Source: Caldifarciminota bacterium (lineage in GTDB: Bacteria > Hydrothermota > Tepidihabitantia > SM23-42). Taken from it: DNA of 41,511 bases. Within the stretch, counting starts at the first letter, position 1, and the number at the start of each line of letters is the position of its first letter. The notes under the pieces were generated by a model, which made no database searches, was not told where the DNA came from, and worked only from the letters and a program-made list of their open reading frames with translations. The stretch spans positions 1 to 41,511 of the forward strand of contig JACUUY010000008.1 in assembly GCA_014859085.1 (NCBI GenBank). The letters are read 5' to 3'. Made by a program: the position numbers and the translations under genes. Below are positions 9,129 to 16,497 of this stretch, in pieces.

Positions 9129-9535
9129 ACACCGTGCGATAACTTGTTCAGAAGGCTGACAGTCGGAAAGAACGCCAGCACCGTATATATTATGCGCGTT
9201 AGCTCGATCGGTGATGCAATGGCCAGACTCAACGCGACTGTTTTGACGAGGTACAGAACGATGAATGTCGCGACCGTAGTCAGGGGGTTCAAGACGAGGA
9301 ATTTCTTCAGGAAAAGCAGTGCCTGGGTCAGTGCAACATAAACCACCGTATTGATGCCGAGACGAGTAGGGTAGTACAGATCGGTCAGCAGGCCGGTGCC
9401 GAACGCAAAGGCCAGGGCAAAGCGTGCGTCCTCGGTCGTGATAACGTAGAAGACAATGATCGCGGTCAGGTCGACCGTGCCGCTGAACGGGAGCGTCACG
9501 TAAAGCGTAATGATATAGAGGAGATAGCGAAGCAT
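9113..9535 (-). CDS. mreD: Rod-shape determining membrane protein MreD
   Basis: The product is a 140-residue integral membrane protein with about five hydrophobic segments, starting MLRYLLYIITLYVTLPFSG. The motif GLLTDLYYPTRLGINTVVYV, with an Asp and a following Gly, is the recognisable MreD core. MreD links MreC and the PBP2/RodA synthase in the elongasome. It sits between mreC (2-nt gap) and mrdA (16-nt overlap), and this position is as strong as the sequence in supporting the call. Confidence 0.9.
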   Translation of the reverse strand: MLRYLLYIITLYVTLPFSGTVDLTAIIVFYVITTEDARFALAFAFGTGLLTDLYYPTRLGINTVVYVALTQALLFLKKFLVLNPLTTVATFIVLYLVKTVALSLAIASPIELTRIIYTVLAFFPTVSLLNKLSHGVWMTE

Positions 9536-9537
9536 CG

Positions 9538-10293
9538 TCAGCCGCCGGGCGTTGATGCCGTCATCTGTATTATGTATATCGAAGCGAGGCGGTTTATCTG
9601 GACCGCCGGTTTCAGGTACACATTCTTGAAGAACATGTCATCCGATTCCAGGATCATCTGGACCGTACCCAGCAGGATCCCTTTAGGAAAAATCTCGCTC
9701 ATGCCTGATGTGATCACCGAATCGCCGACATTGATCGTATCGGTATGGCGGACATACAGGAAGGTTAGATGTTTCTGTTTTCTGACCACGCCGTGAATCC
9801 CGGTTTTGACATCAACCGCGCTGACCGTAAATCCATCGTTCTCAAAGGTCTCGATGACGCTCGTTGTCGGGCCGGCATGCTTGACCTTGCCGACAAAACC
9901 GTCAACCGCGATCGCTGGTTGATTCACGGCCACGCCATGGGTCATGCCTTTGTCAATATGGAGGTAGCCGTTGATATTGAGCGGGTCGCGGCCGATCACC
10001 CTTGCCTTGAGCAGCAGGTGTTGTGGGGACGCCATCTGGGTCGTGTCGACGTCCAGTTGATCCTTGAGCAACGCGTTCTCGAGATGCAGCTGGCTGAGCC
10101 GGATTTCGAGTCTTTCGATGCGGGCACTGGATATGTTCAGGTACTCCAGGAGCGTGCTCGTGACGCGCATCGGATAAAGGAGTACGGATGACAGACCCGT
10201 GGCCAGAACGAGATTCGTCTGTTCGCTCAGGAAATGCGGGACGGTCGATATGGCAAATAGTATAACGAAAAGTATTAACTGTTGACGGTGCAA
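9538..10293 (-). CDS. mreC: Rod-shape determining protein MreC
   Basis: The product has 251 residues. One N-terminal membrane helix (about 5-22) precedes a coiled coil (about 58-85, RIERLEIRLSQLHLENALLK) and the two beta-barrel periplasmic domain, with ARVIGRDPLNINGYLHIDKG and VNQPAIAVDGFVGKV as typical MreC blocks. MreC is the scaffold that activates PBP2. The start is a TTG at 10293, directly after the mreB stop TAG. No ATG lies nearby in frame, so translation probably depends on coupling to mreB. Confidence 0.93.
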   Translation of the reverse strand: MHRQQLILFVILFAISTVPHFLSEQTNLVLATGLSSVLLYPMRVTSTLLEYLNISSARIERLEIRLSQLHLENALLKDQLDVDTTQMASPQHLLLKARVIGRDPLNINGYLHIDKGMTHGVAVNQPAIAVDGFVGKVKHAGPTTSVIETFENDGFTVSAVDVKTGIHGVVRKQKHLTFLYVRHTDTINVGDSVITSGMSEIFPKGILLGTVQMILESDDMFFKNVYLKPAVQINRLASIYIIQMTASTPGG

Positions 10294-11349
10294 CTATGCT
10301 CTCTTCATCGTGTAGATTACTTTCTCGTATCGCCCCAGATCCTCGAGGATCTTTCCGGCGCCGATGACGACGACTCTGTTGGGCTCGTCGGCAATCGTGA
10401 CCGGCAGGTTGGTTTCCTCCCGAACGAGAGTATCGATCCCGCGCAGGAGTGAACTGCCGCCGGCCATGTAGATACCATTATTGACGATATCTGCGGCTAA
10501 TTCTGGGGGTGTTTTCTCAAGCGTCAGGCGTATCGTTTCGGAGATCATTGACAATGGTTCCTGAATTGCCTCTCTAACCTCATGGCTGGTCAGCTTAACG
10601 GTCTTAGGAATGCCCGAGACAAGATCCCGCCCTTTGACCTCCAGGATTTTTTCCTCAACGGTCGGAAACGCGTTGCCGATGTTGATCTTGATATTCTCGG
10701 CGCTCTGCTCGCCTATGATCAGGTTATAGTTCTTCTTGATGTACTGGATCACAGCATCGTCCATCTCGTCGCCGGCGATACGGATCGAACTGTTGGTGAC
10801 AATGCCGGACAGGGCGATGACGGCGATCTCCGTGGTGCCGCCACCGATGTCGACGATCATGTTACCCATCGGCGAATGAACCGGGAGGCCAATACCGATC
10901 GCGGCCGATATCGGTTCAGGAACGAGAAGGACCTCGCGGGCGCCGGCCGCTTCGGCCGAGTCCCGTACCGCTCGCTTCTCGACCTCGGTGATCCCCGATG
11001 GTACACAGATGAGGACACGCGGGCGCGTGAAAAGCCGCTTCTTCTGCACCCTTTCAATGAAGATGCGAAGCAGGAGCTCAACCATCTCAAAATCGGCAAT
11101 GACCCCGTCCTTCATCGGACGAATAGCCTTTATTTCGTTTGGCGTGCGTCCGAGCATCTGTTTTGCGTCATTGCCTATGGCGAGACATTTCTTTGTCTTG
11201 GTGTCGATAGCGACGACTGTGGGTTCATCCAGGACGATACCCCGGCCATTGACATAGATGAGGGTCGTGCGCGTGCCGAGATCGATCGCAATATCACTCA
11301 TAAACTGACTTCTAATGTTTTTCAGCAGCGTGAATATGTTGAGCGCCAC
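10294..11349 (-). CDS. mreB: Rod-shape determining actin homologue MreB
   Basis: MreB forms membrane-bound filaments that guide the elongasome. I chose the GTG at 11349 (351 residues, VALNIFTLLKN) because AGGAGG (11362-11357) lies 7 nt upstream; an internal ATG at 11301 has no ribosome site, and extension further upstream would cross the promoter. The actin-fold motifs are clear: phosphate 1 DIAIDLGTRTTLIYV, the PEPISAAIGIGLPV block, phosphate 2 MIVDIGGGTTEIAVI, and the adenosine motif MAGGSSLLRGID. The short N-terminal amphipathic segment before DIAIDLG could be the membrane-binding helix. It is the first gene of the mre operon. Confidence 0.97.
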   Translation of the reverse strand: MALNIFTLLKNIRSQFMSDIAIDLGTRTTLIYVNGRGIVLDEPTVVAIDTKTKKCLAIGNDAKQMLGRTPNEIKAIRPMKDGVIADFEMVELLLRIFIERVQKKRLFTRPRVLICVPSGITEVEKRAVRDSAEAAGAREVLLVPEPISAAIGIGLPVHSPMGNMIVDIGGGTTEIAVIALSGIVTNSSIRIAGDEMDDAVIQYIKKNYNLIIGEQSAENIKINIGNAFPTVEEKILEVKGRDLVSGIPKTVKLTSHEVREAIQEPLSMISETIRLTLEKTPPELAADIVNNGIYMAGGSSLLRGIDTLVREETNLPVTIADEPNRVVVIGAGKILEDLGRYEKVIYTMKRA

Positions 11350-11371
11350 GGGTATTCCTCCTTTTGGTAAA

Positions 11372-11399
11372 ATGATATTTATTTTCACCCCAAAGTCAA
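11372..11399 (-). promoter_or_regulatory. Promoter of the mre operon (TTGACT-N16-TATCAT)
   Basis: TTGACT (11399-11394) and TATCAT (11377-11372) are 16 bp apart on the minus strand. They stand 22 nt before the mreB GTG and its AGGAGG. This promoter diverges from the plus-strand promoter at 11420-11447. Confidence 0.65.
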
Positions 11400-11419
11400 G
11401 GATTGAGTTGGTGAACTGA

Positions 11420-11447
11420 TTGACAACACAATTCTGATGTGTAGAAT
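11420..11447 (+). promoter_or_regulatory. Promoter of the basic small protein (TTGACA-N16-TAGAAT)
   Basis: TTGACA (11420-11425), 16 bp, TAGAAT (11442-11447). The expected start near 11454 would put the ribosome site GGGGAGG (11452-11458) at the very 5' end of the transcript. Confidence 0.65.
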
Positions 11448-11464
11448 CATTGGGGAGGTACGGC

Positions 11465-11635
11465 ATGAAGGAAAGACGGAAGAGCGTTGAACGTCGCAAG
11501 AAGGCGAGGCGTAAACTCCTGAACGAGAAGCAATTCCGCACGTTGATCGAGAAAGGTAAGGTCTCGGACAAGGACGAAAGGAAATGGGAAGAACGGAGAA
11601 ATACCAAACGCCGCCGGAAGCAGATCGGCGTGTAA
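11465..11635 (+). CDS. Small, extremely basic hypothetical protein (56 aa)
   Basis: The protein has 56 residues, with 25 Lys/Arg and 9 Asp/Glu, predicted as one continuous charged helix starting MKERRKSVERRKKARRK. GGGGAGG lies 6 nt before the ATG and a near-consensus promoter stands just upstream, so it is very probably expressed. I do not recognise a family. The composition suggests binding to nucleic acid or ribosomes, and the next gene, an HU protein with its own promoter, may be a related function. It lies divergent from mreB. A reading of the same DNA on the other strand, as an extension of mreB, is rejected because of the promoters here. Confidence 0.7.
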   Translation: MKERRKSVERRKKARRKLLNEKQFRTLIEKGKVSDKDERKWEERRNTKRRRKQIGV

Positions 11636-11679
11636 AGATCGGCACCCTGTATTTGGTCTGTAATTTCGTGAGATAGGTA

Positions 11680-11707
11680 TTGACAGGGCAGGGTATATCA
11701 CTATAAT
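11680..11707 (+). promoter_or_regulatory. Promoter of the HU gene (TTGACA-N16-TATAAT)
   Basis: Perfect -35 (11680-11685) and -10 (11702-11707) hexamers are 16 bp apart. The transcript would carry a leader of about 83 nt before the HU start. The leader contains GGGGAGG (11741-11747) and a possible 12-codon TTG-initiated reading frame (11759-11797) whose TGA overlaps the HU start. Confidence 0.75.
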
Positions 11708-11796
11708 AGATTGTTGCTATCGATCGGTCTTTCTTGTACAGGGGAGGTAAGATCACGTTTGGCATACACAGGGGTAATAACTAGCAAGGAGGAATG

Positions 11797-12093
11797 ATGC
11801 GACGGGAATTTTTGATCGAGAAGATCGCCGAAAAGATTGGACCGGCGTATACCAAAACGGACATTGAAATGCTGATCGACACGTTTCTGGATACACTCTT
11901 TGAGATCCTGGTCCAGGAGAAGAGGGTTGAACTGCGCAAGTTCGGAACTTTCGAACTGAGGAAGAGACCGGGCAGGACCGCAAAGGCACCCAAGACCGGC
12001 AAGGTCTACACACTAGGTGATCGATACGTGCCGTTCTTCCGACCATCGAAGAAATTCAAGAACAAGGTTCAGGAAAAGACCGGAGCAGTGTAG
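11797..12093 (+). CDS. HU/IHF-family DNA-binding protein
   Basis: This is a 98-residue histone-like protein that would bend and compact DNA as a dimer. ATG 11797 (MRREFLIEKIAEKIG) is preferred over the adjacent ATG 11794 because AAGGAGG (11786-11792) is then 4 nt rather than 1 nt away. The family signature is clear: an N-terminal helical pair, then VELRKFGTFELRKRPGRTAK, the beta-arm, and the C-terminal strand-helix with VPFFRPSKKFKNKV. The FRPSKxFK ending is typical HU. It has its own strong promoter and no partner in an operon. Confidence 0.95.
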   Translation: MRREFLIEKIAEKIGPAYTKTDIEMLIDTFLDTLFEILVQEKRVELRKFGTFELRKRPGRTAKAPKTGKVYTLGDRYVPFFRPSKKFKNKVQEKTGAV

Positions 12094-12333
12094 CATAGGA
12101 GGGTGAATACATCTGTGAATACTGGCCAACGGGGTTTTGATATTAGATGCTACACGCCGATGCCAGGTGATCGATGATTATTGGGGCTCAGAACCGCCCT
12201 GTCGCAACGTACCCGTCCATTTTCTCACCAGCAGCCGTTAGGTCTGCGCAGGATCCGCTACACAGGGACCGCCGGGAACGTTAAGCCGCTGCTCTGCAAC
12301 ACGCAAGACCATTACCGGGCACGATTCCAATGG
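12094..12333. other. Gap between convergent genes with possible RNA structure
   Basis: No protein gene is convincing here. AACGTACCCG (12206-12215) can pair with CGGGAACGTT (12273-12282) with a single A-A mismatch, enclosing GC-rich sequence with further small palindromes such as CTGCGCAG. A perfect 7-bp stem GACCATT (12307-12313) / AATGGTC (12329-12335), loop 15 nt, straddles the stop of the HndB-like gene. I looked for 6S, SRP, tmRNA and RNase P signatures and found none. It could be an unrecognised small RNA or only the junction of two 3' regions. Confidence 0.3.
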
Positions 12334-12723
12334 TCAGTGGGTCATCTCGCTGCCGACGGCGAGCGCGTAGTCACTGACCGTCTTTCCATTTATCACATGC
12401 TGATCGAGGATCTTCTTTATTTTTTCACGGGTCAGGTCCACGTACTTGATCGGCGGTTTGCCCGTTATCTCGACCGTGGCCATTGGTTCGCGGCTGCACA
12501 GACCGGCGCAGCCCGATGTCGAAACGATCACGTCATCGAGTTTTTTCATGCGGATCTCTTCCAGGAGGACTGAGAGAATATCACGCGCGCCGGCCGCGAT
12601 GCCGCAGGTTCCCATGTGGACCGTGATCTTTGCCCTTGCTTTGCCTTGCCTCAGCGCCGCGGTTCTTCTTACCCGGTCCCGGACTTTGGCAAGGTCGCCG
12701 ATCTTCAGTTTTGTCTGTTTCAT
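12334..12723 (-). CDS. HndB-like thioredoxin-fold [2Fe-2S] protein
   Basis: This 129-residue protein resembles the NuoE/HndB type ferredoxin subunits of NAD(P)-linked [FeFe] hydrogenases. It has the block HMGTCGIAAGARDIL with Cys40 and STSGCAGLCSREP with Cys72 and Cys76; only these three cysteines are present, as I recall for HndB-like members, whereas NuoE uses four. It would carry an electron-transfer or redox-sensing cluster. It is the last gene of the seven-gene sensor operon and overlaps the preceding HATPase gene by 4 nt (ATGA). No hydrogenase catalytic or diaphorase subunit follows, so a role in signalling rather than bulk electron transfer is inferred. Confidence 0.85.
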   Translation of the reverse strand: MKQTKLKIGDLAKVRDRVRRTAALRQGKARAKITVHMGTCGIAAGARDILSVLLEEIRMKKLDDVIVSTSGCAGLCSREPMATVEITGKPPIKYVDLTREKIKKILDQHVINGKTVSDYALAVGSEMTH

Positions 12724-13277
12724 CCATTGCTCCTTTCGGACAGCGATTCCAGGCCGCTTTCGATCGCTTCTTTTATGAAAGACAATATCTCGGGGTGGTT
12801 TATTGCCACACCATCCAGCGTTTTCGTTATCTCTGCCGTGTCAAAGATGAATTCCCGGTTGCCCCGGCAATGGCGGTACACCAATCTTACGGCCCCGGCG
12901 CTGCCGGCGATAAGAGCCGCGATCGTCTCGGCCATACTGCCCAGGGGTTTCCGGTCAATATGGCGGTAGACAAAACTTGCCTTGATCACAGTGCCTCGGC
13001 CGGGTTCTGACCGTATCTCGAGGTTGCCGCCGGCCTCCCCGCAGGCCTGAGCCAACATTGAGAGCCCGAGCCCGACCCGGCGCGTGTCCTTGGTCGTGAA
13101 GAACGGGTCGCGGCTCTGGCTTAGGTTCAGCTGGTCCATGCCTTTGCCGTTGTCTTCGATCTCAATAGTGAACAGGTTTTCATCGATGTCCTCATTGATC
13201 CGGACCTCGATCTCGGTTGCCCCCGCGGCCGTAGAATTCTCAAGTATGTCGAGGACGTGGAGCGATAGGTCGTCCAA
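12720..13277 (-). CDS. Stand-alone histidine-kinase-type ATP-binding (HATPase_c) protein
   Basis: The product has 185 residues from a TTG at 13277, placed one nucleotide after the PHP stop and behind GGAGA. In-frame ATGs upstream would overlap the PHP gene by about 37-60 nt. A single GHKL ATPase domain is visible: N box LHVLDILENSTAAGA, G1 EDNGKGM, the DPFFTTK loop, G2 RVGLGLSML, and G3 GRGTVIKASF. No dimerisation/phospho-acceptor helix or sensor domain is present, so it probably acts on a partner protein. About 70 C-terminal residues beyond the fold have no assigned role. Such ATPases accompany [FeFe]-hydrogenase-like sensors in Thermotogae and Clostridia. Confidence 0.8.
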   Translation of the reverse strand: MDDLSLHVLDILENSTAAGATEIEVRINEDIDENLFTIEIEDNGKGMDQLNLSQSRDPFFTTKDTRRVGLGLSMLAQACGEAGGNLEIRSEPGRGTVIKASFVYRHIDRKPLGSMAETIAALIAGSAGAVRLVYRHCRGNREFIFDTAEITKTLDGVAINHPEILSFIKEAIESGLESLSERSNG

Positions 13278-13278
13278 A

Positions 13279-14025
13279 TCATTTCTCCAGCAGGACACGG
13301 CGGCCGTTTTCATTGCGTAACGCGTGCCGCATCTCATCGATCGTTGGCCGCTCGACCTGGAATATCGTGACCCCTTTGCCTATCTCGTCCAGGTTATGGG
13401 CATCAGAGGAGGTGATCACGGGATGTGCTGAGATTTGCGAAAATAGATGCTTCGCCTGGTTGGATTCGATCCGGGAAGAGACCTCGAGCGCATCCAGGGG
13501 CAAGTTCTCCGGGATGAATCCCAGCTGTCCGAGTATGCTGTATGCTTCGCGGTCGATATGAGAGGCAATTGCCAGACCGCCGAGTTCATGGATCCCGGCA
13601 ATGACTTCTTCGATCGATATACTCGTTGCCCCGATCAGGAGCCGGTCGCTGTAGCCCATTATTTCATCTGCTTCATTGACGATGATCTGCTCGCCGAACA
13701 GCCGTTCATCGTTCTTACCGCTACTGAGGTTATCGTAGACTTTTTTCTGCATGTTCAGAACCGCTCCGGCGTCAGCAAATAGGCCGATCACGTGGACCTC
13801 TTCAGCGCTCGTGATCTCCATAGCCGGACATACGGACAGATCGGTTCCGCGCGCCGCGTTCATTGCTGCCTGCACATTCTCGGCCGAGTTATGGTCGCAT
13901 ATCGCGATCACGTCCAGTCTTCTCGCGAGCGCCGCCTGAACGATCCTGAGCGGTGACATGGTAAGATCGGCGCATGGTGATAGGCAGGTATGGATGTGCA
14001 GGTCAGCACGCAGGCACTTCAGCAT
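13279..14025 (-). CDS. PHP-domain metal-dependent phosphoesterase
   Basis: This 248-residue protein keeps the PHP metal-binding residues: DLHIHT (His10, His12), ICDHN (Asp44, His45), Glu70 in AMEITSAEEVHV, His in ASHIDR, and SSDAHNL near the C-terminus. PHP enzymes hydrolyse phosphate esters, including nucleotides. The substrate is unknown here. ATG 14025 shares its A with the TGA of the upstream DRTGG gene; the next gene starts one nucleotide after its stop. The location between a DRTGG protein and a GHKL ATPase suggests it destroys or makes a small signal in the same pathway; this is inference. Confidence 0.88.
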   Translation of the reverse strand: MLKCLRADLHIHTCLSPCADLTMSPLRIVQAALARRLDVIAICDHNSAENVQAAMNAARGTDLSVCPAMEITSAEEVHVIGLFADAGAVLNMQKKVYDNLSSGKNDERLFGEQIIVNEADEIMGYSDRLLIGATSISIEEVIAGIHELGGLAIASHIDREAYSILGQLGFIPENLPLDALEVSSRIESNQAKHLFSQISAHPVITSSDAHNLDEIGKGVTIFQVERPTIDEMRHALRNENGRRVLLEK

Positions 14026-14369
14026 CAACGCTTTCCGCGCAAGCCCAATGCGTGCAATTCGCCGATCAGTTCGAATGCCGGCAGATCCGTGACCATGATC
14101 GGGATGGACTCGGATTCTGCCTTGCTGACCGTATCTTGCTCTGGTTTGCGGCCATTGACCAGCACGATCCCGCAGATCTCCTTGAGGACCGCGACCGCGA
14201 CGATGTTCGGGTGGGTTTGGAGCGTGATCCAGATATCACCCTTGTTGCTGTGCGCCATGACATCGCTGAGCAGATCACTGGCATAGCCGCCGGCCGCTTC
14301 GCGATCGAGCGACCCTGAAGCGCTTAGCACTTGAAGCTTGCATGACTTGACGATCTCCGCGATTTTCAT
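14025..14369 (-). CDS. DRTGG-domain protein (second copy)
   Basis: The product has 114 residues and one DRTGG-type alpha/beta domain, with LSASGSLDREAAGGYASDLLSDVMAH at the start, THPNIVAVAVLKEICGIVLV in the middle, and the IPIMVTDLPAFELIGEL ending. DRTGG domains occur beside CBS domains and in Pta; their ligand is not established, but small-molecule or nucleotide sensing is plausible. It overlaps the hydrogenase-like gene by 4 nt and the PHP gene by 1 nt. It is a diverged paralogue of the first gene of the operon (16087-16473). Confidence 0.8.
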   Translation of the reverse strand: MKIAEIVKSCKLQVLSASGSLDREAAGGYASDLLSDVMAHSNKGDIWITLQTHPNIVAVAVLKEICGIVLVNGRKPEQDTVSKAESESIPIMVTDLPAFELIGELHALGLRGKR

Positions 14370-15661
14370 TTTTTGTTCTCTCCAGTTTTCTTTGCGTCAT
14401 CGAGCAGATGACAACTGATGTATATGCAATCCTCGAGCCTTGCCTCGCCCCGCACGATATCATCGGCAAGGGTCTGGCAGTCCGGGGCGCCGCAAACGCC
14501 GCAGTCGGTGCGCGGCAGTTTCCTGATCAATTCTTCCTTCAGTTCCAGTTTCTTTATCGCCGCGTTGCGGTTTTTGTCCAGGGGTGGGAACGGCTTTGGC
14601 TCGACCGCCCATTTGAATGAGAAGAAATTCTTGTGGTACAGATCCTTGACCATGTTGGCATTGACCCGTTTCTTGCCGCCGAACTGCCGGATCATGCGTA
14701 ATATAATGCTTTTTGCAATGAAGCGGTTCTCCACGGTGAGCGGCCCGCCGACACATCCGTCCGGGCATATGAGGCACTCGAGATACTCGATATTCTTGAG
14801 CCGGCCCGAATCCACGTCTTCGAGGATCCGTATCGTGTTGAGGACTCCGGACACGGCCACCGAATTCGCATGCTTCAGCCCCCTTATTTCTCCGCCCTCG
14901 ATCGCCCAGCCGATACCGATGCCGCTCGTATGCGTCTGCGTCAGGAACACGGGATTGCGCCGTTTCAATCTCATCATGGCCTCATTGTATATTTTTCTCA
15001 CCGGGATCGCGCCGTCGAGGTGGGACCGCTCCATTGTCTCCGGATGGCTGATCGAGACCATCTTGGCCGAACAGGCCGTGATGTCGATGATCCCTATTTG
15101 CTCCGGGGCGATATTCTGCTCCCGGGCGATCTCGGCGCGCAGGTTCTTGGCTGCGATCTCGCGGGGTGGCTCCAGGGGCAGGATATTCTTGCATAGACTG
15201 GGGAAGAGCCGCTGTATGAGCCGGACGACGACCGGGCAGGTCGACGAGATTATCGGCCGCGGTGATTTGTTTTCATCGAGATACTCTTCGATCGCGATGC
15301 TGATCATTTCGCACGCCAGAGCCTGGTCATAGACGTGGTCAAAACCGATTTCCTTGAGTACGGCGAGGATCTCGTTCGGCATGACATTCGCGCCGAATTG
15401 CGAGTAGATCACGGGCGAGGGCATGGCGATTTTGTATTTGAACCGGTCAAGGTCCGAGGGCAGGGTCGTGACCGGTACCACGGCGCCATGTGGGCACACG
15501 CGCAGGCAGCCGCCGCAGTCAATACACCGTTCGTAGTTGATGCGGGCTTTCCGGTTGCGCAGTCTTATTGCTTTGGTCGGGCAGATCTTCATGCAGGCGA
15601 CGCAGCCGACGCATCGCTTATCGTCGATCCTGATCGAATGAACGAGGTTCGGTTCAGCCAT
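14366..15661 (-). CDS. Sensory-type [FeFe]-hydrogenase-like protein (HydS-like)
   Basis: The protein has 431 residues from ATG 15661, overlapping the previous stop by 8 nt. Two [4Fe-4S] motifs come first (Cys17/20/23/27 and Cys46/49/52/56). The H-cluster domain keeps the four ligands of the [4Fe] subcluster: Cys142 (SSTCP), Cys197 (TACSAK), and Cys299 and Cys303 (CPDGC). In catalytic enzymes the first loop reads TSCCP; here the proton-relay Cys is replaced by Thr141. A C-terminal FeS domain has Cys387, Cys390, Cys395 and Cys412. Low-activity group C/D sensory hydrogenases share the loss of that cysteine. With HATPases, DRTGG and PHP genes around it, it is likely a redox or H2 sensor. No HydEFG maturase is in the window. 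Confidence 0.88.
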   Translation of the reverse strand: MAEPNLVHSIRIDDKRCVGCVACMKICPTKAIRLRNRKARINYERCIDCGGCLRVCPHGAVVPVTTLPSDLDRFKYKIAMPSPVIYSQFGANVMPNEILAVLKEIGFDHVYDQALACEMISIAIEEYLDENKSPRPIISSTCPVVVRLIQRLFPSLCKNILPLEPPREIAAKNLRAEIAREQNIAPEQIGIIDITACSAKMVSISHPETMERSHLDGAIPVRKIYNEAMMRLKRRNPVFLTQTHTSGIGIGWAIEGGEIRGLKHANSVAVSGVLNTIRILEDVDSGRLKNIEYLECLICPDGCVGGPLTVENRFIAKSIILRMIRQFGGKKRVNANMVKDLYHKNFFSFKWAVEPKPFPPLDKNRNAAIKKLELKEELIRKLPRTDCGVCGAPDCQTLADDIVRGEARLEDCIYISCHLLDDAKKTGENKK

Positions 15662-16097
15662 TCTTGCCATTGAGCAGTATATTGATCTCGAGCCTGGTGC
15701 CTTTGCCGACACGCGAGGTCAGGTTGAAGACATCGGCGTTCTTCTTGATGTTGGGCAGGCCCATGCCGGCGCCGAATCCCATTTCCCTCATCTCCTCGCT
15801 GGCCGTCGAATATCCGGGCTGCATGGCCAGGTCGATATCGGCAATGCCTGGTCCGCTGTCGTCGATCGTCAGCCGGATCTCTTCCGGGTAGACATTGACC
15901 TCCATTTTTCCGTGGTGCGCGTACATGACCACGTTCATCTCGGCTTCGTAGGCGGCGATCGCGATGCGCCTTACGACTTCGCTGTCGATGCCGATCTGGC
16001 GCAGCGTATTCCTTATCTTGCATGACGATTCGCCGGCATTGACGAAGTCGCCGCCACGGATCGCGTATTCCTGGTGTAGCAATGCCTCAGCGCGCAT
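15654..16097 (-). CDS. RsbT/RsbW-like serine kinase / anti-sigma ATPase
   Basis: The 147-residue protein is a compact GHKL ATPase of the anti-sigma/RsbT type. The N box is EAEMNVVMYAH, G1 is DDSGPGI (about 98-104) and G2 is GFGAGMGLPNIKK. The Asn and Gly residues that hold ATP are intact. Such proteins phosphorylate an anti-sigma antagonist or bind a sigma factor, but no antagonist gene lies beside it. It is second in the sensor operon, overlapping the first DRTGG gene by 11 nt and the hydrogenase-like gene by 8 nt. It could transmit the FeS sensor state to gene expression. Confidence 0.85.
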   Translation of the reverse strand: MRAEALLHQEYAIRGGDFVNAGESSCKIRNTLRQIGIDSEVVRRIAIAAYEAEMNVVMYAHHGKMEVNVYPEEIRLTIDDSGPGIADIDLAMQPGYSTASEEMREMGFGAGMGLPNIKKNADVFNLTSRVGKGTRLEINILLNGKNG

Positions 16098-16473
16098 TTC
16101 GGGGGTCTCCGCAGGGCCCGGCTGGAGCTAGAATGCCGCTGTTGTGAAGGATACCGCACGCTTCAAACATCCTGAGTTTGCATGCCAGAAGCGTAATATT
16201 GCACTGCCGGGCAAGTTCGATCGTGTCGGCCCGAGGGTTCTTGCCGCGGACAAAGACAATCGCCCGGATCCCGGAGATCTCGCATGTTCTGACGACCTGC
16301 TTGTTCGTCAGCCCGGTGATGAGCAGGGTGTTGCGGTCTGAAAAGGCTTGTGATAAAGCAAGGACATCGCTCATCAGGTCTGATGCCTTGGCATATTTGA
16401 TATCAGGGTCGTCACCGCCCTGCTCTGAGATCATCGTTGCCCGCAGCAGTTCCTGGATCCGGGAAAGTTTCAT
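16087..16473 (-). CDS. DRTGG-domain protein (first copy), first gene of the sensor operon
   Basis: The product has 128 residues. The domain is recognisable from ASDLMSDVLALSQAFSDRNT, TGLTNKQVVRTCEISGIRAI and VFVRGKNPRADTIELARQCN, then a short Pro/Gly-rich tail. It is related to the second DRTGG protein of the operon but clearly diverged, so the two may respond to different ligands or form a heterodimer. It is preceded by its own promoter with an about 18-nt leader and AAGG before the ATG. Confidence 0.8.
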   Translation of the reverse strand: MKLSRIQELLRATMISEQGGDDPDIKYAKASDLMSDVLALSQAFSDRNTLLITGLTNKQVVRTCEISGIRAIVFVRGKNPRADTIELARQCNITLLACKLRMFEACGILHNSGILAPAGPCGDPRNAR

Positions 16474-16497
16474 TTATTGACCTTCATTCACAGACCA

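Noticed and set aside
10582-11370. 262-codon plus-strand frame opposite mreB
   Set aside because: Shadow of mreB; no family match and its region contains the mreB promoter. Similar long shadows oppose SDR2 (27873-28817), S9 (34058-35119) and GT2 (36333-37274).
12150-12335. SRP RNA, 6S RNA, tmRNA or RNase P RNA
   Set aside because: Conserved cores such as the SRP GGAAG apical loop, tmRNA T-arm/CCA end or the RNase P GAAAGTCC core are not present on either strand.
12181-12573. 130-codon plus-strand frame running into the HndB-like gene
   Set aside because: No start signal; most of it is antisense to a clearly recognised gene.
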